Assembly: GCA_934254585.1 (NCBI GenBank)
Contig: CAKQLF010000015.1
Location: 1-15,340 of the forward strand
Source: an uncultured Alphaproteobacteria bacterium
GTDB lineage: Bacteria; Pseudomonadota; Alphaproteobacteria; RF32; CAG-239
DNA length: 15,340 nt
Direction of reading: 5' to 3'
Position numbers and translations under genes: made by a program. The notes beneath the pieces were generated by a model. The model did not search any database. It was not told where the DNA came from and worked only from the letters and a program-made list of their open reading frames with translations. Every line of letters starts with the position of its first letter. Position 1 is the first letter of the stretch. This document shows, piece after piece, positions 1 through 7,601 of the stretch.

Positions 1-26
1 TTCTTATCCCTTGATACTTCACCAAC

Positions 27-53
27 AAAAAAAGCCACCATAAAGGTGGCTTT
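27..53 (-). terminator. Rho-independent terminator of tRNA-Lys
   Basis: Read leftward, a 9-bp stem (31-39 with 45-53) around a 5-nt loop is followed by a run of T (A on the + strand, from 33 back to 27). It lies a few bases past the CCA end of the leftward tRNA-Lys, so it should end that transcript. Confidence 0.85.
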
Positions 54-58
54 ACTGT

Positions 59-134
59 TGGTGAGCTCGGTGGGATTCGAACCCGCGACCCTTTGATTAA
101 AAGTCAAATGCTCTACCGACTGAGCTACGAACTC
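59..134 (-). tRNA. tRNA-Lys (anticodon UUU)
   Basis: The reverse complement folds as a 76-nt cloverleaf. A 7-bp acceptor stem pairs 128-134 with 63-69, followed by discriminator A and an encoded CCA (59-61). The D-arm has the usual GTAGCTCAG start and the T-arm contains GGTTCGAATCC. The anticodon loop reads CTTTTAA with anticodon TTT, giving lysine. It has its own promoter upstream and a terminator downstream, so it is a single-gene unit divergent from the operon that starts at 287. Confidence 0.97.
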
Positions 135-148
135 GCTTAACGAGTATG

Positions 149-177
149 CTTATATTAAATAAAATTGTAGAAGTCAA
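149..177 (-). promoter_or_regulatory. Sigma-70-type promoter of tRNA-Lys
   Basis: On the minus strand a -35 TTGACT (172-177) and a -10 TATAAG (149-154) are separated by exactly 17 nt. Transcription would start about 7 nt beyond the -10, just before the tRNA 5' end at 134. Confidence 0.75.
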
Positions 178-210
178 TAAAAAAAATAAAAAAAGTTAAA
201 AAAAATGAAT

Positions 211-238
211 TTGGTGTTTATTTATTAAGATTTATATG
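211..238 (+). promoter_or_regulatory. Possible promoter of the nuo-like operon
   Basis: TTGGTG (211-216) and TATATG (233-238) are 16 nt apart, about 50 nt before the first start codon at 287. The surroundings are so AT-rich that chance matches are likely. It is listed because some promoter is needed between the divergent tRNA-Lys and the operon. Confidence 0.3.
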
Positions 239-286
239 CTAACATCTCTTCAAATTGAACAAAAACTATATATTTAGAGGTTATGT

Positions 287-607
287 ATGACTGTTAGTAA
301 TGAAATCGGGCAAAAAAGCAAATATAGTATTTTGCAAAACGCTAAAGGTGAGATAATGCTGATGATGGATAGCCGCGCAGGTGGTCCGGAAAACCCTCGG
401 TTTATTTACGATGGCGGGGAAAAAGCTTTACTTTATCGCTCTCAGGAAAGTTCTGTGGCTTTTAATAATATTGATAAAGGAGCTCGTTTGCCATTAAAGT
501 CGGTTACTGAAATTTTGGTTGTTGAAATTGAAAATGATGATGTGGAACGTGAATATATTGTTCCGGTTCGTCTGGTGAAAGATGTAAACAGCTTATTTGT
601 TTCTTGA
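287..607 (+). CDS. Unrecognised 106-residue soluble protein, first gene of the nuo-like operon
   Basis: I do not recognise this protein. It has no signal peptide and no membrane segment. The N-terminal half is polar, with a stretch rich in Gly, Pro and Asn (GGPENPRFIYDGGEKALLYR, about residues 32-51). The C-terminal half alternates hydrophobic and charged residues (TEILVVEIEND...EYIVPVRLV), which suggests a small beta-rich domain. AGAGGT at 276-281 sits correctly before ATG 287; an ATG at 283 is out of frame. The nuoL-like gene starts 19 nt after its stop, behind its own Shine-Dalgarno, so the two are probably co-transcribed. Its size is like NuoK (about 100 residues), but NuoK is a three-helix membrane protein and this is not. 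Confidence 0.75.
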   Translation: MTVSNEIGQKSKYSILQNAKGEIMLMMDSRAGGPENPRFIYDGGEKALLYRSQESSVAFNNIDKGARLPLKSVTEILVVEIENDDVEREYIVPVRLVKDVNSLFVS

Positions 608-626
608 AATTTATAAGAAGGTTTAA

Positions 627-2315
627 ATGATTGCTGATACGGCATTTTTATTAATAATTATTGCTCTATTCAGTGGCTTAAAAATCGGTGTAAAAGCAGA
701 CAAGATTCTGTCTTGTCTGGTTTTTTTGTTTATATTTGTTGTTCTTGCCATTTTTTTTCAGCATAGAAATGTTTTGGAAGAGCAGGTTTTTGCCACGGTT
801 TGGAATAGTTCCCCCAGTGGAAATATTATGTTGGATATTATTTCCAATTCGGCTAACTGTGAAATTATTTTGCCGTATTTTGTTTTCACAACCTTGGCTA
901 TTGGTTATAACTTTATTTTTCGTTATGAAGAACGGAGAAGCGTATACAATTCTTTATTGTTATTTAATTTAGCGGCACTAATTTTAATTATAGCGGGCAA
1001 TAGTTTGGTTCAGTTGTTGTCAGGGGTGTTTTTGATAGATATATTAGCACTTTTGATGATAAAAGATATGGGCATATCACAAAAATATGCAATGTTTAAT
1101 TTGATAGCCGATATGATTTTATTTTCTGTACTCGCGGTGGTCAACGGACAAATCGAATCGTTGGATATTCGGCAAATTGCAGAATATAATAAGGTTGGTC
1201 AACATCAGGATTTTGTTGCGTTGTCAGGATTGGCGGTCGTATTTATAAAGTTGGGATTTATACCATTTCAGTTGGGAATATTAAGTCTGAAAAATATCAG
1301 ATTTCATCGCTTGCAAAGTGTTTTATTCCTTACTTCGCCGATGGCCGCGGTGGTGTTGTTGATGAAATTCGGGGTTTTGTGGCAAAATTCAAAATATTTT
1401 TCAATCTTTTTGCCCATAGAATGTTGGTTGGCTATTCTATGGGGCGGAATTTGCTTTTTAATTCGCGGCAATTTGAAACAAAAAATGGTTTATTTGCAAA
1501 TGCTGTTTATGGGATTTTTGGTTTTGACGTTGTTTAAACAGCATTTTGAATGGTCGACGGAATTGACTAATCTGTTGGTCGGACAATATTTAATGGTCAG
1601 CATTTTTTACTATTTATATTACTATGCGAATCGAAGCGTAAATTTGCTTAAATTACCAAATTATGTGTTTAAATCGAAATTTGGACTGGGATTTATTTAC
1701 GCAGTTATGGCTGTTGTTTTATTTGTGATGGCGCATAATGTTTTCAAACTTAATGAAAATGACGGGCTCTATATTTGGTGCGGCGGATTATTCTATGTGT
1801 TGGGAAGTTCTTTGTTATTGCGTCAATTCAGTCGTGTGAAAGCACAAAACGAATCCGAGCATTTTTCTCAGCCGATTAAATTGACTTATTGGGGATTGCT
1901 GTTATCGATTATTGTAAATCTGTGGCCGCAAAGCTTTGTTTGGGAATGGAATATTCAAAATTATTTCAGAGAAATTATGGTGATGGTTGTTTTTATAGGT
2001 GTGGCTTTTTTACCGATTTTACCACTTATATATAGGTTATATCGCAACGAAAAGTTGCAGCAGTCTGATTTCGGCGAGGCTGCTTATAAATCTTTATTGG
2101 TGGAGCCTATGGATTTTAGCGGGCGCGTGTTGGCGGTTATTATTGACCGTATGCTTGTTGAAAAATGGATTGTCGGATTTTTATCTTGGTGTTTGCAAAC
2201 GGCTATACGCTTATTTAGAAATATCCATTATAATCGTTTTTGGGGAATTTTGCTTATATTTATTATGTTGGTCGGATTGTTGGCGGTTTCTTTTTATGCG
2301 GGGAGAAGCAATTGA
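627..2315 (+). CDS. nuoL: Divergent NuoL-like antiporter subunit of complex I
   Basis: A 562-residue, very hydrophobic protein with many transmembrane segments, shorter than usual NuoL (about 610-650). It is assigned as NuoL from its place before nuoM- and nuoN-like genes and from weak motif similarity. AVVFIKLGFIPFQLGI (about 203-218) matches the helix-7 motif and keeps the channel lysine (K208, E. coli K229). The C-terminus (about 480-562) resembles a shortened lateral amphipathic helix followed by a last membrane helix. At the helix-5 glutamate position (E. coli E144) I align a valine near residue 134, with an aspartate one turn later (D138). The helix-8 HAATMV motif is absent. AAGAAGG at 614-620 supports ATG 627, and the stop overlaps the next start by one base. 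In normal complex I this subunit sits at the tip of the membrane arm and moves protons. A diverged Mrp- or hydrogenase-type antiporter subunit is the alternative. Confidence 0.7.
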   Translation: MIADTAFLLIIIALFSGLKIGVKADKILSCLVFLFIFVVLAIFFQHRNVLEEQVFATVWNSSPSGNIMLDIISNSANCEIILPYFVFTTLAIGYNFIFRYEERRSVYNSLLLFNLAALILIIAGNSLVQLLSGVFLIDILALLMIKDMGISQKYAMFNLIADMILFSVLAVVNGQIESLDIRQIAEYNKVGQHQDFVALSGLAVVFIKLGFIPFQLGILSLKNIRFHRLQSVLFLTSPMAAVVLLMKFGVLWQNSKYFSIFLPIECWLAILWGGICFLIRGNLKQKMVYLQMLFMGFLVLTLFKQHFEWSTELTNLLVGQYLMVSIFYYLYYYANRSVNLLKLPNYVFKSKFGLGFIYAVMAVVLFVMAHNVFKLNENDGLYIWCGGLFYVLGSSLLLRQFSRVKAQNESEHFSQPIKLTYWGLLLSIIVNLWPQSFVWEWNIQNYFREIMVMVVFIGVAFLPILPLIYRLYRNEKLQQSDFGEAAYKSLLVEPMDFSGRVLAVIIDRMLVEKWIVGFLSWCLQTAIRLFRNIHYNRFWGILLIFIMLVGLLAVSFYAGRSN

Positions 2316-3721
2316 TGTTAAATCTGGTGTTGATTATGTTGATTTTGCCGCTAATCGGTTGCTGCTTTGTGTGCTTTTCTCCGGAAAATAAGCAAAATGC
2401 TTATTATCTCTCGTTTTTTACATTGGCGACAAATATAGTTATTATTTTGAAGTTGTTCACGCAAATAGACATTTCATCTACGGAATTGAGTCTGTTGCAA
2501 ACAATTTATTTGTTAGACGCTGAACAATTTCAGTTGAATTTCGGTCTTAATGCTTTTTCGCTTATACTGATTTTAGGAGTTTACATTGCTTTAATCATTG
2601 GTCTGGTCGGTTTAAATAATACAGCTCGCAAAAGTAAACCATTGTTCTTTTTGACCTTGTATTTCACCGGTAATATAACGGCGTTTTTTGTTGCCGGAGA
2701 TTTATTTTCTTTTTATGTGTTTTTTGCCGGAATGTTGATTCCTTTGTTTATGTTGGTTGGGGCGCAAACCAATAAAAAAACATCAATGTTGATGCGTTTT
2801 TTTATTTATAATCTTATCGGCTCAATGTTTTTGTTGGTAGGTGCGCTGATTTTATATAAGTTTTATCACGGCAATGTGAAATTAGAAGAAATTGCCTTGC
2901 TTGATATGTCGGCTCACGCCGGAATTTTGGTGTGGACAATGATTTGTCTGGCCTTCATTTCTCGTATTCCGGTTTGGCCGTTTCATTCGTGGATATCTTC
3001 CGTATTTGTAAATATTAAAAATCCGCTGATTTATATAATGATTAATATGCTGCCGCTGACCGGACTTTACGGATTTGTTCGTTTTTGGCCGCTGGCGGTG
3101 CCGGAAAGTATTTACAGCTATCTGCCGTGGATAGAGTTTTTTGCGGCACTGACAATGTTGTTTATCGCCTTAATCGGTTTTGCCGGACGGGAGTTTACTT
3201 ATAAATTGTTTAGTTATACGGCAATTTATTATGTTTTCTTTTTGTTGATGGTTATTCTTCCGGTAGATACGTTGATTATGAATATTGCGTATTCGCTGTT
3301 TATTTTTTTGATAGTGACTTCGTCTTTGGTTGTTTTGGATTTGTTGTTTGAAGAAAAATGTTTGCAACAAACTTGCAGCTATAATGGTATTTTGACTTAT
3401 ATGCCGCGTTTTTCATTGGTTATGTCGTTTTTTGTTTTAACCGCCGTCGGTTTGCCTATATCTTCTCTGTTTTGGAACAACTTTGTGTTGGTGTCCGGAC
3501 TTTTTAGAGAAAACTTTGTTCTGGGATTATGGGTTATGGGTGCTTTAACTTTGGTGTCAGCAGGTTTGCTGCAAGAGCTGTATGTTATGCGCAATCTGGA
3601 AAATCATAATGAAAAGGCTGAAAATATGGAGGATTTATCTTTGTATAAACAAGTCTTTTTTGCCGGGATTGTGGTTGTTTTGTTTTTATCGTTTTTTAAT
3701 CCGCTGTGGTTTGTGTTGTAG
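2315..3721 (+). CDS. nuoM: NuoM-like antiporter subunit of complex I
   Basis: A 468-residue multi-span membrane protein. Start ATG 2315 overlaps the preceding TGA (TGATG) and follows GGGGAGAA; a longer in-frame start at 2240 would lie inside the previous gene. Family motifs are clear: FYVFFAGMLIPLF (133-145), RIPVWPFHSW (217-226), GLYGFVRF (250-257), KLFSYTAIYYVFF (297-309) and GLPISSLFW (379-387). They match NuoM motifs FFEAMLIP, KVPMWPVHTW, GGYGFLRF, KKLIAYSSVAHMGF and GLPGTSGFIGEF. By this alignment the channel residues are changed: E144 to A138, K234 to R217, K265 to L248 and E407 to N389. NuoM normally forms the middle proton channel of the membrane arm; this copy may not pump in the usual way. 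The reading frame is intact, so it is not a visible pseudogene. Confidence 0.82.
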   Translation: MLNLVLIMLILPLIGCCFVCFSPENKQNAYYLSFFTLATNIVIILKLFTQIDISSTELSLLQTIYLLDAEQFQLNFGLNAFSLILILGVYIALIIGLVGLNNTARKSKPLFFLTLYFTGNITAFFVAGDLFSFYVFFAGMLIPLFMLVGAQTNKKTSMLMRFFIYNLIGSMFLLVGALILYKFYHGNVKLEEIALLDMSAHAGILVWTMICLAFISRIPVWPFHSWISSVFVNIKNPLIYIMINMLPLTGLYGFVRFWPLAVPESIYSYLPWIEFFAALTMLFIALIGFAGREFTYKLFSYTAIYYVFFLLMVILPVDTLIMNIAYSLFIFLIVTSSLVVLDLLFEEKCLQQTCSYNGILTYMPRFSLVMSFFVLTAVGLPISSLFWNNFVLVSGLFRENFVLGLWVMGALTLVSAGLLQELYVMRNLENHNEKAENMEDLSLYKQVFFAGIVVVLFLSFFNPLWFVL

Positions 3722-3730
3722 GCTGAAGTT

Positions 3731-5155
3731 ATGATTGAAAGTGTAATTTATTTATCTCCGATTGTTTCGTTGTTGTTGGGAATTGCTGTTTTAGCAGTTT
3801 GCAGTTGGCAAAAAATTTCAAGCAGTTGGGTTTTTCGTTGGACTAAAATTTTTGTGGCGGCAAGTTTTGGATTTTCAATCATTTTTTATAATCGTTCAGC
3901 TTTTCCCGATTATATGCACACCGACAAATTTTCGGCTGTTTTCGGGGGATTAATGTATGTGTTTGCCGGTTTAACATTATTTTTGTCGCGAAAATGGTAC
4001 GCGGGAATGAATTTGTCCGGAACATTGTTTTGTGCTGTTTTAATGATGGCTTTGGTGGCAGGCGAAATTTTGCTCGTTTCCAGAAACTTTTGGGTGACGG
4101 CCGGAGGAATAGCCTTGATGTTGCTTAGCAATTATTTAATGTTTTTGCGGGCAGATAAGAAAAAAAATGTGGAGGCAAGCAGTCGTTTATATGCCGGAGT
4201 GGCTTTGTTTATGTTTGCGCTGTTAGTTGCTCTCGTGTGTTTATTGTTTTGGGAAAATACAGATTTAAGTTATGATGCGTTGAGCTTATATTTTGAAGAA
4301 AATGCTGATAGTCTTACAGCGTTTGTTCTGGCGGCGGCTATGGTTTTAATTTTTGTTTTTCTACTGGGGTTGCCTCCATTGCATTTTTGGTACACTGAAA
4401 CCACAGGGCAGGTTGTGCTTCCGGTATTTTCTTATTTTACACTGGTGACGGCAAGTGTTTATGCGGCTGCTTTTATTCGCCTGAATGCACAGGTATTTTC
4501 AGCAATATCTCCAAAGTTGGAGCTGTTTTATCAGGGGTTGGCGATTCTCGCCTTGTTTGCCGGAGCTTTGGGGGCGTGCAGTGGTAAGAATATCCGCAAA
4601 ATATTTGCCTATGGCACAGTCTATCAGCTGGGAATTATTTTATTATTAATGCAAAGATTGACGCCAAGCGCAGTCAATTTAGCATTTGTGTATCTGGTAA
4701 TTTTTTTAATTTCAATGAGCGGAGTTTGCGCCTGTTTGTTCAGTTTGAAAAATAAAGGTGAATATTTATTTATGCTGAACGACTTTTCCGGTATGGCTTT
4801 CAAACGACCATTCGTGGCCGCCGCTTTGACTTTCTTTTTATTTTCACTTTCAGGTTTTCCGCCGTTTTTAGGCTTCTGGAGCTTTTTTGCCGCTGCGGCG
4901 GATTTGGTTCAGCATAACAATTTTTATCAATTGGCATTATGGTTGGCAGCACTTTTGATTTTGACATACGCTTATTTACAGATTATAAAAACATTATACT
5001 TTGAAAACAGTCAAATAACTTTTGATAAAGCAGACAGGGGAGTTTATTTTATAATTGTTCTGATTTTGGGGACAATGATGGTGTTGACAAGTCAACCATA
5101 CTTTTTATTGCAAAATTTTCAGGAAATGTTGGAAAGTGTGTTAATATGGCAATGA
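3731..5155 (+). CDS. nuoN: NuoN-like antiporter subunit of complex I
   Basis: A 474-residue multi-span membrane protein close to the usual NuoN length. It starts 9 nt after the nuoM-like stop and overlaps birA at its end. Family motifs are GLPPLHFW (213-220), NIRKIFAYGTVYQLGI (287-302, compare NIKRLLAYSSIAHAGY), the polar DFSGMAFKRP (351-360, compare DLAGLARRRP) and FSLSGFPPFLGFW (371-383). Aligned by hand to E. coli NuoN, the channel lysines are gone: K217 is about L211, K247 about A241/T240 and K395 about F385. The helix-5 glutamate (E133) aligns near A128. The order nuoN-birA-RNase J is typical of alphaproteobacteria and supports descent from a real nuo operon. Confidence 0.8.
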   Translation: MIESVIYLSPIVSLLLGIAVLAVCSWQKISSSWVFRWTKIFVAASFGFSIIFYNRSAFPDYMHTDKFSAVFGGLMYVFAGLTLFLSRKWYAGMNLSGTLFCAVLMMALVAGEILLVSRNFWVTAGGIALMLLSNYLMFLRADKKKNVEASSRLYAGVALFMFALLVALVCLLFWENTDLSYDALSLYFEENADSLTAFVLAAAMVLIFVFLLGLPPLHFWYTETTGQVVLPVFSYFTLVTASVYAAAFIRLNAQVFSAISPKLELFYQGLAILALFAGALGACSGKNIRKIFAYGTVYQLGIILLLMQRLTPSAVNLAFVYLVIFLISMSGVCACLFSLKNKGEYLFMLNDFSGMAFKRPFVAAALTFFLFSLSGFPPFLGFWSFFAAAADLVQHNNFYQLALWLAALLILTYAYLQIIKTLYFENSQITFDKADRGVYFIIVLILGTMMVLTSQPYFLLQNFQEMLESVLIWQ

Positions 5156-5871
5156 ACTATGAGTGGAAATATTTTGAATTTAAGGAAGTCGGAAGTACAA
5201 ATGACAAGATAAGAGAATATTGCCAAAGTGAGGGGCAATGTGTGGTGGTTAGAGCCGATACACAAACCGCTGGACGCGGCCGTTGGGGAAGAAGTTGGCA
5301 AAGTGCGGCCGGTAATCTGTTTTTTTCGGCGGCTTTTGAATTTGATATTAAAGAAGCCGGAAAATTGGCCTTTATTTGTTCACTTAGCTTGTTGCAGGCC
5401 CTAAAAAAAATAGCTCCGTCAGCAGATATTTTGCTAAAATGGCCAAATGATGTTTTGTTAAACGGGGCTAAAGTCAGTGGTATTTTACTTGAAAAAGGCG
5501 AGGGAAACTATATAATTGCCGGTATAGGTGTTAATGTGGCAGTTGCTCCAAAAGTTGAAAACGCGGTTTATAAAATTACATCATTGGCCGATGCGGCCAT
5601 AAAGACCACGGCTCCGGAGTTGATGCTGTTGTTTATGGAAAGTTTTTCGCAGAATCTGAGTCTGCTGCAAACAAAAGGTTTTGCAGTTCTGCGGACGGAA
5701 TGGCTCAAATATGCCAAAAATCTGGGGAAAGAAATTATAGTTCGCCAGAATGGCAAGGAATGGAAAGGCGTTTTTGCGGGAATCGATGAAGACGCCGTGT
5801 TGTTAATGCAAACACCGGCCGGTGTGAGGAAAATATTGGCCGGAGATGTCTTTTTTGAAGAGATTAAGTAG
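5146..5871 (+). CDS. birA: Biotin--[acetyl-CoA-carboxylase] ligase, short form
   Basis: This enzyme makes biotinyl-5'-AMP and attaches biotin to a lysine of biotin carboxyl carrier domains, chiefly of acetyl-CoA carboxylase. In 241 residues it shows the biotinyl-AMP loop GRGRWGRSW (43-51, usual GRGRRGRxW), KWPND (98-102), KVSGILLE with the conserved lysine K109 (109-116), and GIGVN (126-130). A small SH3-like C-terminal domain follows (about 190-241). The N-terminal winged helix of E. coli BirA is missing, so it should not act as a biotin repressor. ATG 5146 is preferred because GGAAAG (5131-5136) is 9 nt away; ATG 5152 is the alternative. It overlaps nuoN by 10 nt and abuts the RNase J gene, so all are translated from one message. 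Confidence 0.95.
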   Translation: MAMNYEWKYFEFKEVGSTNDKIREYCQSEGQCVVVRADTQTAGRGRWGRSWQSAAGNLFFSAAFEFDIKEAGKLAFICSLSLLQALKKIAPSADILLKWPNDVLLNGAKVSGILLEKGEGNYIIAGIGVNVAVAPKVENAVYKITSLADAAIKTTAPELMLLFMESFSQNLSLLQTKGFAVLRTEWLKYAKNLGKEIIVRQNGKEWKGVFAGIDEDAVLLMQTPAGVRKILAGDVFFEEIK

Positions 5872-7536
5872 ATGAGTGATTTTAAGAAAAACGGAATTTA
5901 TTTTTTGCCTTTGGGCGGTGCCGATGAAATCGGTATGAATATGTATATGTATGCGGTTGACGGTAAAATTATTGTTGTCGATGCGGGGTACGGTTTTTTG
6001 CTTGATGACTATCCGGGAATGGAATTGGCTTATGCCTCGCCGGAATTTTTAGATGCCTACAAGGAAGATATAGTGGGATTGTTTATTACCCACGGACACG
6101 AGGACCATTTGGGAGCTATCGCTCAAATTTGGCCGCATCTGCAGTGTCCGGTTTATGCTATGGACTTTACTTTGGGACTAATTAAATCGCGTTTGACCGA
6201 ATTTAATATGCAAGATGTGGTGCCGCTGGTGTCGGTTAATCAGCAGCGAATCGTTGAAGTTCCTAATTTTAGTGTGGAATTTATTTCGATTGCTCATTCC
6301 GTGCCACAAACTTGCGCTTTGGCAATTCGTACCAAATACGGCAATGTTTTACACGCGACAGATTGGCGTTTTGATGATGAGGCTCTTTCGATGCTTCCTA
6401 CAGACTTTGACGCTCTTAAAAAGTTGGCGGCAGAAGGAGTTTCTATGTTGGTATGCGACTCCACAAATATTATGGTTGATAAAAAATCTCCATCGGAAGC
6501 CGATGTGCGAAAGAGTTTGTTGGAAATTGTTCCGCAAATTGAGGGCGGGTTGATTGTAACTTGTTTCGCGTCTAATTTGATGCGTCTGGAAAGCTTGATT
6601 TTGGCGGCGGATAAAGCCGGTCGTACGCCGGTTTTGTTGGGACGAACTCTGATAAATAACATCAAAATTTCTAAAGAATGCGGTTATCTGCAAGATTTGC
6701 CGCCGGTGCACACAATAGAAGAAGCTAAAGATATTCCCGCTGACAAAGCTTTGTATATTTGTACCGGCTCGCAGGCTAACTATCGTAGTGCTTTGAGCAT
6801 TATTGCCAATGGTGAAAGCAAATATATTAAGCTTGACAATTCCGATACCATTATTTTTTCTTCTAAAATGATTCCGGGAAATGAAGATAAAATTGAAAGA
6901 ATGCAAGAAAAGCTTGCTGCTCAGGGGGCAACCGTAATCACTGATGAAAATGAATTAGTTCACACGTCGGGACACGCCTGCCGCGAAGATTTGAAAAAAA
7001 TGTATGATTTGCTGAAACCGGCGGTGGTTTTGCCGGTGCACGGTGACAAAAAGTTTATTCGCGAGCATAAGCGTTTTGCCCTGAGTTGCGGAATTAAAGA
7101 AGTGTTTTCCGCTCGCAACGGGGATATGTGTCTTTTGCATAACAATCATATTGAATTTTTGGAACAGGTTTTCAGCGATATTATCGGTTGGGATAGAAAT
7201 CGTCCGGTGTCGCTCGGATCTCAGTTGATAAAAAATCGTCGCCGCATTGCTTTCAATTGCACAATGTTTATCAGCGCGGTTATAAAAAATAAGCAATTAC
7301 TTGATTTGCAAGTGTCGTCTATTGATATTTTGGAAGAAAATGATTGGAATAAACTGGCGGAAGAAATATTGGCAACCGTAAGACCTTTGATAGAGAAAAA
7401 ATTGTTGGAATCAGATAATCACACGCAAATTGAAGATTTTATCCGCGGGCAAATTCGACGTCGGGTTTTTGCAGCGACAGAAATCAAGCCGGTGACATTT
7501 TTGCATACAACGTTTTTGGAAGATAAAACAGAATAG
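5872..7536 (+). CDS. rnj: Ribonuclease J (metallo-beta-lactamase/beta-CASP nuclease)
   Basis: A 5'-to-3' exo- and endoribonuclease for mRNA turnover and RNA maturation. Its 554 residues match the family length. The zinc-binding motif HGHEDH is at 74-79, with further metal-site candidates H142 (AHSVPQ) and D164 (HATDWRFD). The beta-CASP region follows, with CDSTNIMV (195-202), TCFASNLMRLE, CTGSQANYRSAL and SSKMIPGNE. Then come the HTSGHA motif (near 364) and LPVHGDKKF (near 390), which complete the active site. A C-terminal alpha/beta domain occupies about residues 450-554. The start codon directly follows the birA stop, and a GAAGAG-type Shine-Dalgarno lies inside the end of birA. A terminator starts 24 nt after the stop. 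Placement behind nuoN-birA is the common alphaproteobacterial arrangement. Confidence 0.95.
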   Translation: MSDFKKNGIYFLPLGGADEIGMNMYMYAVDGKIIVVDAGYGFLLDDYPGMELAYASPEFLDAYKEDIVGLFITHGHEDHLGAIAQIWPHLQCPVYAMDFTLGLIKSRLTEFNMQDVVPLVSVNQQRIVEVPNFSVEFISIAHSVPQTCALAIRTKYGNVLHATDWRFDDEALSMLPTDFDALKKLAAEGVSMLVCDSTNIMVDKKSPSEADVRKSLLEIVPQIEGGLIVTCFASNLMRLESLILAADKAGRTPVLLGRTLINNIKISKECGYLQDLPPVHTIEEAKDIPADKALYICTGSQANYRSALSIIANGESKYIKLDNSDTIIFSSKMIPGNEDKIERMQEKLAAQGATVITDENELVHTSGHACREDLKKMYDLLKPAVVLPVHGDKKFIREHKRFALSCGIKEVFSARNGDMCLLHNNHIEFLEQVFSDIIGWDRNRPVSLGSQLIKNRRRIAFNCTMFISAVIKNKQLLDLQVSSIDILEENDWNKLAEEILATVRPLIEKKLLESDNHTQIEDFIRGQIRRRVFAATEIKPVTFLHTTFLEDKTE

Positions 7537-7560
7537 ATAAAATCAAGGGGTGTTTTATGT

Positions 7561-7601
7561 AAAAAAAATCCTCGTATAAAATTTATACGAGGATTTTTTT
7601 T
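7561..7601. terminator. Bidirectional Rho-independent terminator
   Basis: 7561-7580 and 7582-7601 are perfect inverted complements, giving a stem of up to 20 bp around a core CCTCGTATAAA. It is flanked by A and T runs, so it works on both strands. It ends the rnj operon rightward. Leftward, the stop codon of the 418-residue gene (7601-7603) touches its edge, so it also terminates that gene. Confidence 0.9.

Noticed and set aside
2240..2314. Extended N-terminus of the NuoM-like protein from ATG 2240
   Set aside because: It would overlap the nuoL-like gene by 76 nt. The start at 2315 has a strong Shine-Dalgarno and a one-base stop/start overlap, and its N-terminus fits the family.
1999..2391. 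130-codon frame overlapping the nuoL/nuoM-like junction
   Set aside because: It is in another frame over two well-supported genes and is rich in Cys, Trp and Leu, as expected for a shifted membrane-protein frame.
627..5155. Calling the three membrane genes pseudogenes because channel residues are missing
   Set aside because: All three frames are full length, tightly packed and free of stops or frameshifts, so divergence with retained expression is the better reading.
6349..6906. 185-codon open frame on the minus strand
   Set aside because: It lies entirely inside the RNase J gene on the opposite strand, has no Shine-Dalgarno and a low-quality composition. It is a shadow of the coding frame.
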